Positions 1 through 8,571 of a stretch of 64,000 nt of DNA are shown here, one piece after another. The position numbers were made by a program, and so were the translations under genes. Under the pieces are notes generated by a model that saw only the letters and a list, made by a program, of their open reading frames with translations, did no database searches and was not told the DNA's origin. The stretch covers positions 2,697,001-2,761,000 of the forward strand of contig NZ_CP045202.1 of NCBI RefSeq assembly GCF_016864195.1, in the 5' to 3' direction. Origin of the DNA: Dechloromonas sp. TW-R-39-2. Lineage in GTDB: Bacteria > Pseudomonadota > Gammaproteobacteria > Burkholderiales > Rhodocyclaceae. Numbering within the stretch: the first letter of the stretch is position 1; every line of letters begins with the position of its first letter.

Positions 1-100
1 TGCCGGCTTTATCGGCTACTACCTGGGCGTCTCGCTCAATCGCGAAAAGCAGCAGCGAATCAATCAGCAAAAATCAGGGAAGCAATCCGATGCTGATTGA
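1..100 (+). CDS. cbiN: Cobalt transport protein CbiN, C-terminal end (partial)
   Basis: The reading frame enters from the left edge and stops at 98-100. It encodes the end of a hydrophobic helix (GFIGYYLGVSL) followed by a charged, Gln/Lys-rich tail. The C-terminus of CbiN, the small accessory subunit of the CbiMNQO cobalt ECF transporter, looks like this: a last membrane helix ending in a Tyr/Leu/Gly stretch and a basic tail. The stop overlaps the start of the cbiQ-like gene by 11 bases, consistent with a cbiMNQO operon. Only about 32 residues are visible, so a fused CbiM/PDGLE protein is also possible. Confidence 0.6.
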   Translation, partial: AGFIGYYLGVSLNREKQQRINQQKSGKQSDAD

Positions 101-833
101 CCAAATGGCAGCGAACAATCGCTGGCGTCACATCTCACCGGCTGCAAAAAGCATTTTTTCGATTGGCGGCCTGATTGCGGTTTTTGCCGTTCGGCAGCCG
201 TTGACCGCAGCAGGCATCACCCTGCTCCTGATCGCCACCAGCCTGCTCGGTCCCGGCATTGGCTGGCGCTCGTATGTCCGGGTGGCCGTCCCGGCTGCGC
301 TGTTCCTGCTCCCCGGTTGCCTGTCGCTGGCGTTCTCGCTCGAAACGAACCCCGCCAGCAGCCTGCCCCACATCGTCCTGATACCTGAATCCAGCGGGCC
401 AATCGTCGCGCTCGGCAATCGTTCGCTGGGGGCATTGGCCGCGCTGCTGTTCCTTATTTCCAGCACGCCACTCAACGATTTGCTGGGTCTGCTGCAACGC
501 CTCAAGGCTCCGCCCCTGCTGCTCGACATCATGCTGCTCTGCCACCGCATGCTGTTCGTTTTTTCCGACGCATGCCAGAGCACGCACACAGCCCAGGCCG
601 CGCGCCTCGGTTATGCCACCCCGGGAACCTCGCTGCGCTCGCTTGGCGAACTGGCTGCCAGCCTGAGCCTGCAAATCTGGCAACGCGCCCACGATCTTCA
701 TCTTGCCGCACAGGCACGCAACAACGATGGGCCGCTGCGCTTTATCGAAAAATCCTACGCCAACACCGGGCGCGACTGCCTGATCGCTGTGCTGGCCAGC
801 AGCCTGCTGATACTCATGGCGGTCGCCTTGTGA
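90..833 (+). CDS. cbiQ: Cobalt ECF transporter T component CbiQ
   Basis: 247-residue polytopic inner-membrane protein with several hydrophobic helices and the basic cytoplasmic segments of energy-coupling-factor T components (QAARLGY near residue 170 and RAHDLHLAAQARN near residue 205, variants of the two Ala-Arg coupling motifs). CbiQ links the substrate-capture subunits CbiM/CbiN to the ATPase CbiO for Co(2+) import. The gene overlaps the upstream CbiN end, and its TGA stop shares bases with the CbiO ATG (TGATG). The context directly feeds cobalt to the chelatase CbiX encoded downstream. Confidence 0.88.
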   Translation: MLIDQMAANNRWRHISPAAKSIFSIGGLIAVFAVRQPLTAAGITLLLIATSLLGPGIGWRSYVRVAVPAALFLLPGCLSLAFSLETNPASSLPHIVLIPESSGPIVALGNRSLGALAALLFLISSTPLNDLLGLLQRLKAPPLLLDIMLLCHRMLFVFSDACQSTHTAQAARLGYATPGTSLRSLGELAASLSLQIWQRAHDLHLAAQARNNDGPLRFIEKSYANTGRDCLIAVLASSLLILMAVAL

Positions 834-1708
834 TGCCCGAACAAAACGACACCCTGCTCGAACTGGCCCAGGCCACCTATCGCTACCCGGATGGCAGCCG
901 CGGCCTGGCGCAGTGCTCGCTGCGTATCCGGCGCGGCACACGCAACGTCCTGATCGGCGCCAATGGCGCCGGCAAAACGACCCTCTTCCAGCATGCCAAC
1001 GGTTTGCTCAAACCCTCCTCCGGCGTCGTTCACTATGCCGGCAAGCCGGTCGAATACAGCCGCAGTGGCTTGCGCCATCTGCGCAGCCGGGTCGGGCTGG
1101 TATTCCAGGACCCGGACCGGCAATTATTCTCGTCCAGCGTTGCAGACGACGTTTCATTCGGCCCGCTCAATCTCGGCCTCAAGCTCGATGTCGTCGAACG
1201 GCGAGTCGCTGCCGCACTGGCCTTGGTCGACCTGACTGAACTGGCCGACAAAGCGGTACACAACCTCAGTTTCGGCCAGAAAAAGCGGGTCTGCATTGCC
1301 GGTGTTCTGGCCATGCAGCCCGAGTTGCTGATTCTCGACGAACCCATGGCCGGCCTCGATCCTGCCATGCAGAAAGAACTCGAAAAGACACTCAACAGCC
1401 TGCAGCAAAGTGGCATCACGCTGCTGCTGGCAACGCACGACATCGACTTTGCCTACCGCTGGGCCGAACACATCCATTTGATGGCCGACGGTCGCTGCAT
1501 GGCATCGCTCGCCGCAAACGAACTCGCCAGCCAGGCAGACATGCTGGCGGCAGCCGGCCTGCCACTCCCTGAAACCATCGTGTTGCATCGCGGCCTGGTC
1601 GAACGCGGCATCCTGCCGAGTCAACCGCAACCGCGTTGCATCACCAGCCTGCTGGCCTTGCTGGCAGCCACTGACTCCACCAAGGAGAATTTATGCAAAA
1701 CAAGCTGA
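833..1708 (+). CDS. cbiO: Cobalt ECF transporter ATP-binding protein CbiO
   Basis: 291-residue ABC ATPase. Visible motifs: Walker A GANGAGKT (residues 42-49), Q-loop with VFQDPDRQ (typical of ECF ATPases), signature LSFGQKKR, and Walker B LLILDEP. It energises Co(2+) import with CbiQ. The start is taken at the ATG overlapping the cbiQ stop; the open frame extends upstream but only inside cbiQ. The C-terminal ~70 residues lie beyond the ATPase core, as usual for CbiO. The last codons overlap a small ORF with a strong ribosome site (see 1693-1740). Confidence 0.93.
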   Translation: MPEQNDTLLELAQATYRYPDGSRGLAQCSLRIRRGTRNVLIGANGAGKTTLFQHANGLLKPSSGVVHYAGKPVEYSRSGLRHLRSRVGLVFQDPDRQLFSSSVADDVSFGPLNLGLKLDVVERRVAAALALVDLTELADKAVHNLSFGQKKRVCIAGVLAMQPELLILDEPMAGLDPAMQKELEKTLNSLQQSGITLLLATHDIDFAYRWAEHIHLMADGRCMASLAANELASQADMLAAAGLPLPETIVLHRGLVERGILPSQPQPRCITSLLALLAATDSTKENLCKTS

Positions 1709-1740
1709 TTTTCGCGGTCGACCGCGCCGGGAGCCAATAA
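1693..1740 (+). CDS. Candidate 15-residue leader peptide or gene remnant between cbiO and cobM
   Basis: An ATG at 1693 follows a near-ideal Shine-Dalgarno (AAGGAG at 1682-1687) and opens a 15-codon frame (begins MQNKLIFAV) that ends TAA at 1738-1740. The next base is the ATG of cobM. This frame overlaps the last codons of cbiO in another register. It may be a translational-coupling peptide that delivers ribosomes to cobM, which otherwise has little ribosome site of its own, or the scar of a deleted gene that kept its start and stop. The peptide matches nothing I recognise. Confidence 0.4.
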   Translation: MQNKLIFAVDRAGSQ

Positions 1741-2532
1741 ATGCCCGGAAAAATCTGGTTCATCGGCGCCGGCCCCGGCGACCCCGACCTGATCACGGTC
1801 AAAGGCCGCAAGCTGCTCGAACAGTCAGGAGCCGTGCTCTTTGCCGGTTCGCTGGTCGATCAGGCGGCGACCTTGTTCACCCCCGAAGGCTGCGAGATCC
1901 GCGACTCCAAGGACATGACGCTGGAAGAAATGACCGACTGGCTGATCGCCGCCGCTGAAAAGCACCAGACAGTCATTCGCCTGCAAACCGGCGACCCTGG
2001 CCTGTACGGCGCATTGATCGAGATGACCCGCCCGCTGACCGCCGCCGGCATCGAGTGGGCCGTCGTTCCCGGTGTTTCCTCGGCGATGGCCTCGATGGCT
2101 GCGGCCGGTGAAACGCTGACCCTGCCCGAAGTGACGCAAACGGTGATCCTGACCCGCGTTGCCGGGCGCACGCCGATGCCGCCGGGCGAAGATCTCGAAT
2201 CGCTCGCCGCGCACAAATCGACCCTGTGCATCTACCTGTCGATCACGCTGCTGCACAAGGTTCAGGAAGCATTGCTCACCGCCGGCTGGCCGGAAGATGC
2301 GCCGATTCTCGTCATCCAGAAAGCCAGTTGGCCGGGCGAGGAAAAGATCGTGCGCGGCACGATCAAGGACATCAAACGCAAGTGCCAGGACGAGAAGATC
2401 GCCAGCCAGGCGATGATCGTCGCCAGCCCGACCCTGGGCGCCGCCGACTGGCCCGACCTGATTCGCTCCAAGCTCTACGACCCGAGCTTCACCCACCGCT
2501 TCCGCAAGGCAACCGAGAAACCCAATGATTAA
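1741..2532 (+). CDS. cobM: Precorrin-4 / cobalt-precorrin-4 C11-methyltransferase
   Basis: 263-residue SAM-dependent uroporphyrinogen-III-methylase-like protein. The N-terminal GAGPGDPDLIT loop, the central RLQTGDPGLYGA segment and the PGVSSAMAS region are hallmarks of the CbiF/CobM subgroup. It methylates C-11 of (cobalt-)precorrin-4. With CbiX, CbiC and CbiD alongside, the cobalt-early (anaerobic) route is the likely one, so the cbiF name is equally valid. It follows a 15-codon ORF without a gap, and its end overlaps the cbiX start by 8 bases. Confidence 0.93.
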   Translation: MPGKIWFIGAGPGDPDLITVKGRKLLEQSGAVLFAGSLVDQAATLFTPEGCEIRDSKDMTLEEMTDWLIAAAEKHQTVIRLQTGDPGLYGALIEMTRPLTAAGIEWAVVPGVSSAMASMAAAGETLTLPEVTQTVILTRVAGRTPMPPGEDLESLAAHKSTLCIYLSITLLHKVQEALLTAGWPEDAPILVIQKASWPGEEKIVRGTIKDIKRKCQDEKIASQAMIVASPTLGAADWPDLIRSKLYDPSFTHRFRKATEKPND

Positions 2533-3445
2533 CGACACCACCCTGCTTCTCGTCGGCCACGGTTCACGCGGCCGCGAAGGCAACAAGGAAACGATCAATT
2601 TCGCGGCGCAGTGGCGCGAACAGCACCCGGACTGGCGCATCGAGGTGTGTTTCATCGAGCACGCCGAGGTGCTACTCGATGCCGGCCTCGACCGCGCGGC
2701 GCGTGAAGCAAAACGCGTCGTGGCCATTCCCTTCATCCTCAACGCCGCCGGCCACGTCAAGATGGAACTGCCGCATGCGCTGGAAGAAGCCCGCCTGCGC
2801 CACCCCGGCGTCGAGTTTGTCGTCACCCGCCACCTCGGCATGGGGCGCGAGATTTTTGCCGTGCTGCAGGGCCAGCTCGACCGCCTGATGAAACAACTGG
2901 CAGTCCCCGACCCGATGACCACCGGCGTCATCCTGCTCGGACGCGGTTCGTCCGATGCCGGCGCCAATGGCGAACTGGCCAAGATGGCGCGCTGGATTTT
3001 CGAGGACAACGATCATGAACTGGTCGACCTGGCCTTCACCGGCGTGACCTGGCCGCGCCTGGAAACCGTCGTCCAGCGCCAGGTCAGGCTGGGCATGATG
3101 CAAATTGCCATTGTCCCGGTCTACCTGTTTACCGGCGTGCTGATCGAGCGCATCAAGGAACAAGTCGAGCGCCTGCAACGCCAGTATCCGCAAGTCAGCT
3201 TTGCGCTCGGCACCCATTTCGGCTTCGACAAGGGCATTTTCGAGCTGCTCGACCGCAAGGCAGGCGGCGATGCAGAAGCCGGCGGAATGCTCGAATGCGA
3301 TGGCTGCAAGTACCGCGAAGCGGCCGAGGCAGAACATCTGCACGACCACAGCCACACGGCTGTCCATGGCGAACACCATGGCTGCAGTCACGGCCATAAC
3401 CATGACACCAGCCATGCCCACGGCTGCGCCCACAAACACGATTGA
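2525..3445 (+). CDS. cbiX: Sirohydrochlorin cobaltochelatase CbiX (long form, His-rich tail)
   Basis: 306 residues. Two tandem chelatase-like domains are visible: the first starts LLLVGHGSRG with the catalytic His, the second starts near residue 138 with LLGRGSSD. The protein inserts Co(2+) into sirohydrochlorin. After a Cys-containing segment (LECDGCKYRE) the last ~37 residues carry about 14 histidines in HDHSH/HGHNH-type runs, a likely metal-storage or delivery tail as in long CbiX proteins. The second domain has Arg where the first has the chelatase His (GRG versus GHG), so one site may be structural. It overlaps cobM by 8 bases. Confidence 0.93.
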   Translation: MINDTTLLLVGHGSRGREGNKETINFAAQWREQHPDWRIEVCFIEHAEVLLDAGLDRAAREAKRVVAIPFILNAAGHVKMELPHALEEARLRHPGVEFVVTRHLGMGREIFAVLQGQLDRLMKQLAVPDPMTTGVILLGRGSSDAGANGELAKMARWIFEDNDHELVDLAFTGVTWPRLETVVQRQVRLGMMQIAIVPVYLFTGVLIERIKEQVERLQRQYPQVSFALGTHFGFDKGIFELLDRKAGGDAEAGGMLECDGCKYREAAEAEHLHDHSHTAVHGEHHGCSHGHNHDTSHAHGCAHKHD

Positions 3446-3461
3446 TCGCACGGAGACAAGC

Positions 3462-4139
3462 ATGAATCCCAATACCGCTACCGAACAACTGACCGCCGCC
3501 GGCCGCGCCATCGAGCACGAATCGTTTGCCGTGATCGATGCCGAAGCCGGCCCGCACCATTACACCGACGAACAATGGCCGCTGGTCCGCCGGATGATCC
3601 ACGCCAATGCCGATTTCGAATTCAACGGCCTGACCGCTTTCCACCCGGAAGCCATGCGGGCCGGTTTTGAAGCCGTGCTCAAGGGCAATACGCCTATCGT
3701 CGCCGATGTCGAAATGATCTGCGTCGGCCTCTCCAAACCGCGCCTGGCCCACTTCGGCCTGAGCACGCACCACTACATTTCGGACGAAGACGTCATTGCG
3801 CAGGCCAAGGCCGAGAACAGCACCCGCGCCGTGCAGGCAATGCGCAAGGCACACAAGCTGGGCAAGCTGGATGGCGCGATTGTCGGCATCGGCAATGCGC
3901 CAACCGCACTGATCGAACTGGTCCGCCTGATTCGCGAAGAAGGCGTACGTCCGGCACTGGTCGTCGCCATGCCGGTCGGTTTCGTCTCCGCCGCCGAGTC
4001 GAAGGACCTGATGATGACGGTCAACGACGTGCCGTGGGTCGCCATCAAGGGGCGCAAAGGCGGCTCGACGCTGGTCGTTGCCGCCATCCACGCCATGCTC
4101 TCGCTGGCCGAAGCCAAGCAAAACGAACTGGCCGCCTGA
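3462..4139 (+). CDS. cbiC: Precorrin-8X / cobalt-precorrin-8 methylmutase CbiC
   Basis: 225 residues beginning MNPNTATEQL. The start ATG at 3462 is preceded by CGGAGACAAGC, a good ribosome site, 16 bases after cbiX; an open frame upstream runs inside cbiX and is not used. Family features include the RRMIHANADFEF segment with the catalytic His, PIVADVEM and the VGIGNAPTAL / MPVGFVSAAESK stretches. It moves the C-11 methyl group to C-12, forming hydrogenobyrinic/cobyrinic acid. Confidence 0.94.
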   Translation: MNPNTATEQLTAAGRAIEHESFAVIDAEAGPHHYTDEQWPLVRRMIHANADFEFNGLTAFHPEAMRAGFEAVLKGNTPIVADVEMICVGLSKPRLAHFGLSTHHYISDEDVIAQAKAENSTRAVQAMRKAHKLGKLDGAIVGIGNAPTALIELVRLIREEGVRPALVVAMPVGFVSAAESKDLMMTVNDVPWVAIKGRKGGSTLVVAAIHAMLSLAEAKQNELAA

Positions 4140-4145
4140 TTCTCG

Positions 4146-5324
4146 ATGCCTCCGGAAATCATCCCCGTCGACAATCCCGCGCCGGCTGAAACCAAAACCA
4201 AGGTCCGCAAGGGTGACGCCAAGCGCGAACGCGGCAACCGCACCGGTTTCACCACCGGCGCCTGCTCGGCCGCCGCAGCCCGCGCGGCGACACTCGGCCT
4301 GCTCAACAGCGAAGTCGCCGAAACGGTGGTCTGTCGCCTGCCGAATGGCAGCGAAGTAAGCTTTGCCGTGATCGACGGTTATGTCGAAGAAGTGGCCGGA
4401 CTGGCCCACGCCGTGATCGTCAAGGATGCCGGCGACGACCCCGACGCGACGCATGGCGCCCACATGACGGCCGATGTCCGCCTGCTCAGGCATCGCGCCG
4501 GCGAAATCGTCCTCAAGGGCGGCTTCGGCGTCGGCGTCGTCACCAAGGACGGTCTCGGGCTGGAAGTCGGCGGCCCGGCGATCAACCCGGTGCCGCGCCG
4601 CAACATCGTCGACAACGTGCGGGCGGTGGCCGGTGAGTTGCTCGATCACGACGGGCTGGAAGTCACCATTTCTGTCCCCGGGGGCGACGAGATGGCGAAA
4701 AAAACGCTCAACGCCCGACTCGGCATCCTCGGTGGCATCTCGATTCTCGGCACGACCGGCATCGTTCGCCCCTATTCGACCGCCGCCTTTCGGGCCAGTG
4801 TCGTGCAGGCGGTCGATGTGGCAGCCCGCCAAGGCCAGACCAGCGTGATCTTCACGACTGGCGGACGGACCGAAAAATTCGCCATGAAGCAATTGCCGGA
4901 ACTCGATGAATCCTGCTTTGTGCAGATGGGCGATTTCGTCAAAGCGGCATTCAGCAGTGCGGTAAAGCGCGAATTCCCCAAGGTGTACGTCGGGGCAATG
5001 GTCGGCAAACTGACCAAGATGTGCCAGGGTCTTGCCGTCACCCATGCCTGGAAAGCCGAAGTCGACCGCGACATTCTCGCCGAATCGGCCCAGGAAGTCG
5101 GCGCGCCGCCCGATCTGGTCGAAGAAATCCGCGCCGCCGAAACAGCCCGCTTTGCCGCCGAAAAGCTCGCTGGAATGGGGTTGACCGTGGCATTCCACCA
5201 ACAACTGGCCAAGAAGGCCATCCGCAGCCTGAAAAAACACTACCCCGGCAATTACCACCTCGCCGTGCTGGTTTGCGATTTCGAAGGCCAGTTCATTTGT
5301 CGCGTCGATGAAGAGGAAGCATGA
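4146..5324 (+). CDS. cbiD: Cobalt-precorrin-5B C1-methyltransferase CbiD
   Basis: 392 residues, the usual CbiD size. The N-terminal region RTGFTTGACSAAAARAA is the family signature, and ILGGISILGTTGIV and VFTTGGRTE-like segments follow. CbiD is specific to the cobalt-early, oxygen-independent pathway, so its presence fixes the type of pathway. The first ~30 residues are a charged extension (KTKVRKGDAKRERG) before the conserved core. Six bases separate it from cbiC; its TGA overlaps the ATG of the next gene (ATGA). Confidence 0.94.
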   Translation: MPPEIIPVDNPAPAETKTKVRKGDAKRERGNRTGFTTGACSAAAARAATLGLLNSEVAETVVCRLPNGSEVSFAVIDGYVEEVAGLAHAVIVKDAGDDPDATHGAHMTADVRLLRHRAGEIVLKGGFGVGVVTKDGLGLEVGGPAINPVPRRNIVDNVRAVAGELLDHDGLEVTISVPGGDEMAKKTLNARLGILGGISILGTTGIVRPYSTAAFRASVVQAVDVAARQGQTSVIFTTGGRTEKFAMKQLPELDESCFVQMGDFVKAAFSSAVKREFPKVYVGAMVGKLTKMCQGLAVTHAWKAEVDRDILAESAQEVGAPPDLVEEIRAAETARFAAEKLAGMGLTVAFHQQLAKKAIRSLKKHYPGNYHLAVLVCDFEGQFICRVDEEEA

Positions 5325-6613
5325 CCATCAAACCCCTTGAACACTGCACCCTGCTCGGCATGCTCGATGACGGCTGGGCCGGCCTTTCCGACACCGCCCG
5401 CCAGCGCCTGGCGACGGCCGATGTGGTGATCGGTGCCGGACGCACGCTTGAACTGGTCCGCCCCCATTTGGCCGCCGGCGTCGAGATTTTCGATATGGGC
5501 GGCAAGCTCGGCCAGGTCGCCGGCTGGATTCTGGAAGCGCGCGAGCAAGGCAAAAGCAGCGTCGCGCTGGCCACCGGCGATCCGCTCTGCCATGGCATCG
5601 CTTCGTGGCTGACCGGCAAGCTCGGCCGCAACGGCTTCGAGATCATGCCCGCCGTGTCCACCCTGCAACTGGCTTTCGCCCGCTTCAAGACAGCCTGGCA
5701 GGACATCCGGATTGCCACCTGCCACAGCGCCGATGCCGGCGAGTGGTTCGTCGGCGCCACGCCGGAACACGGTCTTTACAAACTGATGCGGACGATTGCG
5801 CAGCACCCGCGCGTCGCCTTGTTCACCGGCCCGGAAAACACGCCCGACCGCCTGGCCCGGGCGCTGATCACCGCCGGTTATGGTGACCAGGCGAGGCTTT
5901 CGGTCGCCTGTCGCCTGCTGCTCGACGATGAAATCATCTTCACCGGCCTTGCCGCGGTCGACGCCGCCGAAATGCAATTTCCGCAGCCCAATGTCGTGCT
6001 CGTCGAACGCACGCCGGACGCTGCCGGCCCCGGCTTCGGGCTGGAAGACCTCGAATACATCCAGCGTTCGCCGGAAAAGGGCCTGATCACCAAGCAGGAA
6101 GCGCGCGCCCTGTCGCTCGCCAAACTGCGCCTCAAACCCGACGCCATCGTCTGGGACATTGGCGCCGGTTCCGGCTCAGTCGGCCTCGAATGCGCCCGGC
6201 TGGCGCCGCACGGCCATGTCTGGGCGATCGAAAAAAACGAGGGCGATGCAGCCAACGCCCGCGCCAACGCCGTGCGTTTCCGGGTCGGCAACTACACGCT
6301 ATGCGAAGGCAAGGCCCCGACCCTGCTCGACACCTGGCCCGACCCGGACGCCGTATTCATCGGCGGTTCGGGCGGCGAACTCAGTGAGTTGATCAAGCTC
6401 ATCCTCGCCCGCCTGAAACCCGGCGGCCGGCTGGTGATGAACTTCGTGACGCTGGAAAACCTCGCCACCGCCACCGCATCGCTCAAGGAAAACGGCGCAG
6501 CCTGGGATGTCGTCCAGCTCCAGGCCAGCCGCTCGCAACCAATTCTCGACATGCACCGGATGGCGGCCCAGAACCCCGTCTGGATCGTCACCGCAAGCAA
6601 GGAAAACACATGA
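5321..6613 (+). CDS. cobL: Precorrin-6Y C5,15-methyltransferase (decarboxylating), CbiE-CbiT fusion
   Basis: 430 residues. The N-terminal half (to about 210) is a CbiE-type tetrapyrrole methylase; the C-terminal half (from about 235) is a Rossmann SAM methyltransferase with DIGAGSGSVGLECAR and a later FIGGSGGEL segment, the CbiT decarboxylase/methylase part. It methylates C-5 and C-15 and removes the C-12 acetate carboxyl. It is translationally coupled at both ends by ATGA overlaps with cbiD and cobI. Confidence 0.93.
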   Translation: MTIKPLEHCTLLGMLDDGWAGLSDTARQRLATADVVIGAGRTLELVRPHLAAGVEIFDMGGKLGQVAGWILEAREQGKSSVALATGDPLCHGIASWLTGKLGRNGFEIMPAVSTLQLAFARFKTAWQDIRIATCHSADAGEWFVGATPEHGLYKLMRTIAQHPRVALFTGPENTPDRLARALITAGYGDQARLSVACRLLLDDEIIFTGLAAVDAAEMQFPQPNVVLVERTPDAAGPGFGLEDLEYIQRSPEKGLITKQEARALSLAKLRLKPDAIVWDIGAGSGSVGLECARLAPHGHVWAIEKNEGDAANARANAVRFRVGNYTLCEGKAPTLLDTWPDPDAVFIGGSGGELSELIKLILARLKPGGRLVMNFVTLENLATATASLKENGAAWDVVQLQASRSQPILDMHRMAAQNPVWIVTASKENT

Positions 6614-7398
6614 TTGAACCCAAAACCTACGGCAAACTGATCGGCGCCTCGCTCGGCCCCGGCGATCCCGAACTGATCACCCGCCGCGCCTGGCGCGCAC
6701 TGCAATCGGGCGCGCGCTGGCTGTATCCGGTCAAGAAGGCTGAGGAATCCTCCTACGCGCTGTCCATCGTCGAACGCGGCGGGATTGCCGTGCCGGGCGA
6801 TGCCGTCGAACTGGTTTTTCCGATGACGCGCGATGCCGAAATCCTCGCCAAGGCCTGGAGCCGCGCCGCCGTTCAAACGGTCGAACTGCTCGCCGAGGGC
6901 CGCGACCTGGTTTTCCTGGTCGAAGGCGATGCCTCGACCTTCGCCACCTTCGGCCATCTCGCCCGCGTTGTCCGTGAGCTGGTGCCGGAAGTTGAAGTCG
7001 AGACGATTCCCGGCGTTTCCTCCTTCGCCGCCGCAGCCGCCAGCACCGGTACCGTGCTCGCCGAGGAAGACGAAACCTTCGCCATCATCCCGGCCGCCTA
7101 CGGCGTCGAGGTGATTGACCATCTGCTCGACGAGTTCGACACGCTGGCCCTGCTCAAGGTCAAGCCGCTGGTCGACGAGGTCATCGAACTGCTCGAACGC
7201 CGCGAGCTGCTGGCCACCTCGGTGTTCATCGAAAAGGTCGGCTCGCCGGACGAGCGCGTGATCCGCGACATCGCCAGCCTGAAGGGCGAAAAGGTCAATT
7301 ACCTGTCGCTGATGCTGGTCCAGAACCCGAAACGCGTACGCGGCGAATTGCGCCGTGGCTGCCGCAAGCGCAAGGACGCTGCTGCGGTCGACGCCTGA
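6610..7398 (+). CDS. cobI: Precorrin-2 / cobalt-factor II C20-methyltransferase
   Basis: 262 residues; N-terminal GASLGPGDPELITRRA, VFLVEGDASTFATF and IPGVSSFAAAA motifs identify the CobI/CbiL group of tetrapyrrole methylases. It adds the methyl group at C-20 that later allows ring contraction. The ATG overlaps the cobL stop by 4 bases. The C-terminus is basic (RRGCRKRKD). A 37-base gap to cbiG follows, the largest internal gap of this operon apart from the one after cbiO. Confidence 0.92.
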   Translation: MIEPKTYGKLIGASLGPGDPELITRRAWRALQSGARWLYPVKKAEESSYALSIVERGGIAVPGDAVELVFPMTRDAEILAKAWSRAAVQTVELLAEGRDLVFLVEGDASTFATFGHLARVVRELVPEVEVETIPGVSSFAAAAASTGTVLAEEDETFAIIPAAYGVEVIDHLLDEFDTLALLKVKPLVDEVIELLERRELLATSVFIEKVGSPDERVIRDIASLKGEKVNYLSLMLVQNPKRVRGELRRGCRKRKDAAAVDA

Positions 7399-7435
7399 AA
7401 AAGACAAAAAACCAAGCCCCACAGAGAACCCCAAC

Positions 7436-8179
7436 ATGAAAATTGCCGTCGTCTCCATCACCAAACATGGCATCGCACTGGCCGGCCAGGTGCTTGCCGC
7501 CCTGCCTGGCGCTCAACTTTTCTGCCCTGAAAAATTTCGGGCTGATGCAGAAACCGCTGCGCCCGGTGCCTTCCATTGCTACACCGGCAAGGTCGGCGAC
7601 CAGGTGCCAGCCTTGTTCGCCGCCTTCGACGGGATTGTCTGCATCGTCTCGCTCGGTGCGGTTGTCCGGCTGATTGCCCCGCACCTGAAAAACAAGGAAA
7701 CCGACCCCGCGGTCGTCGTCATCGACGAAGCCGGCAAGTTCGTCATCCCGATGCTTTCCGGCCATCTCGGCGGTGCCAATTCACTGGCCGGCCATCTCGC
7801 CACCGCCCTCGGCGCGACGCCGGTCTTGACCACGGCATCCGATGCGCGCCAGACGCTGGCCGTCGACCTGCTCGGCCGCGAACTGGGCTGGACTTTTGAA
7901 GCAACGCACGACGAAATCGTCCGTTGCAGCGCCGCCGTGGTCAATGACGAGGCGGTTGCGTTGGTCCAGGAAAGCGGCAGCGAAGACTGGTGGACGCATC
8001 ACGCCAATGGCCGAAGTGGGCCGCTGGCAGCCAATATCCAGCGTTTCAGCCGGATCGAGGAGATTGATCCCGAGCATTTTGCCGCCGTCCTGTGGATCAG
8101 CCAGCGCGCCCTGCCGGCCGAGTTCGCTGCCCGCCTGGCCGGCAAGCGGGTGATTTACCGGCCGGCCGACAGGGCATGA
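7436..8179 (+). CDS. cbiG: Cobalt-precorrin-5A hydrolase CbiG (N-terminal and central part)
   Basis: 247 residues from the ATG at 7436 (AGAGAACC upstream). The GHLGGANSLAGHLA stretch with following TTASDA is the conserved CbiG core. The protein opens the delta-lactone after ring contraction and releases acetaldehyde. The C-terminal CobE-like domain usually fused to CbiG is here a separate gene that begins inside the CbiG stop (ATGA at 8176), so the two products probably act together. Confidence 0.88.
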   Translation: MKIAVVSITKHGIALAGQVLAALPGAQLFCPEKFRADAETAAPGAFHCYTGKVGDQVPALFAAFDGIVCIVSLGAVVRLIAPHLKNKETDPAVVVIDEAGKFVIPMLSGHLGGANSLAGHLATALGATPVLTTASDARQTLAVDLLGRELGWTFEATHDEIVRCSAAVVNDEAVALVQESGSEDWWTHHANGRSGPLAANIQRFSRIEEIDPEHFAAVLWISQRALPAEFAARLAGKRVIYRPADRA

Positions 8180-8571
8180 AAATCACCCTCGGCCTCGGCT
8201 GCGACCGGAACACCCCGGCCACGACCATCGAGCAATGCATCGCCGAGGCGCTGGCACTGTGCGGCCGCAGTTTCAGCGATGTCTGGGCAGCGGCCAGCAT
8301 TGACCTGAAAGCCAATGAAACCGGCTTGCTCCACGTCATCGAGACGCACCGCTGGCCCTGCCTGTTTTACCCGGCCGTGGCCCTTGCTGCGGTCGACGTG
8401 CCGAATCCGTCGGAAACCGTGCGCCAGTACACCGGCACACCATCGGTCTCGGAAGCCGCGGCGCTGCTCGCCGCCAATGCCGATGCCGCTCATTTGATCA
8501 TCGAAAAACACAAGTTGCGCGGCCCGGACGGGCGCAACGCCACTGTCTCCATTGCAAGGATTCCACAATGA
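8176..8571 (+). CDS. cobE: CobE / CbiG C-terminal-domain protein
   Basis: 131 residues. It starts KITLGLGCDRNTPATTI, the typical beginning of CobE (GLGCRRG..), and ends with KHKLRGPDGRNATVSIAR, the conserved Lys/Gly-Pro tail of the family. CobE binds late precorrins; the exact role is not settled. It is split from CbiG but overlaps it by 4 bases, and its stop overlaps the cobJ ATG, so stoichiometric translation is likely. Confidence 0.83.
   Translation: MKITLGLGCDRNTPATTIEQCIAEALALCGRSFSDVWAAASIDLKANETGLLHVIETHRWPCLFYPAVALAAVDVPNPSETVRQYTGTPSVSEAAALLAANADAAHLIIEKHKLRGPDGRNATVSIARIPQ

Noticed and set aside
1825..3009. 394-codon minus-strand open frame opposite cobM and cbiX
   Set aside because: Antisense shadow of genuine genes; low-complexity composition and no family features.
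3195..5258. 687-codon open frame on the minus strand across cbiX-cbiC-cbiD
   Set aside because: Lies opposite three clearly recognisable cobalamin genes; its translation has no domain, is rich in Arg/Gly/His/Asp as expected for an antisense frame of GC-rich genes, and has no ribosome site.
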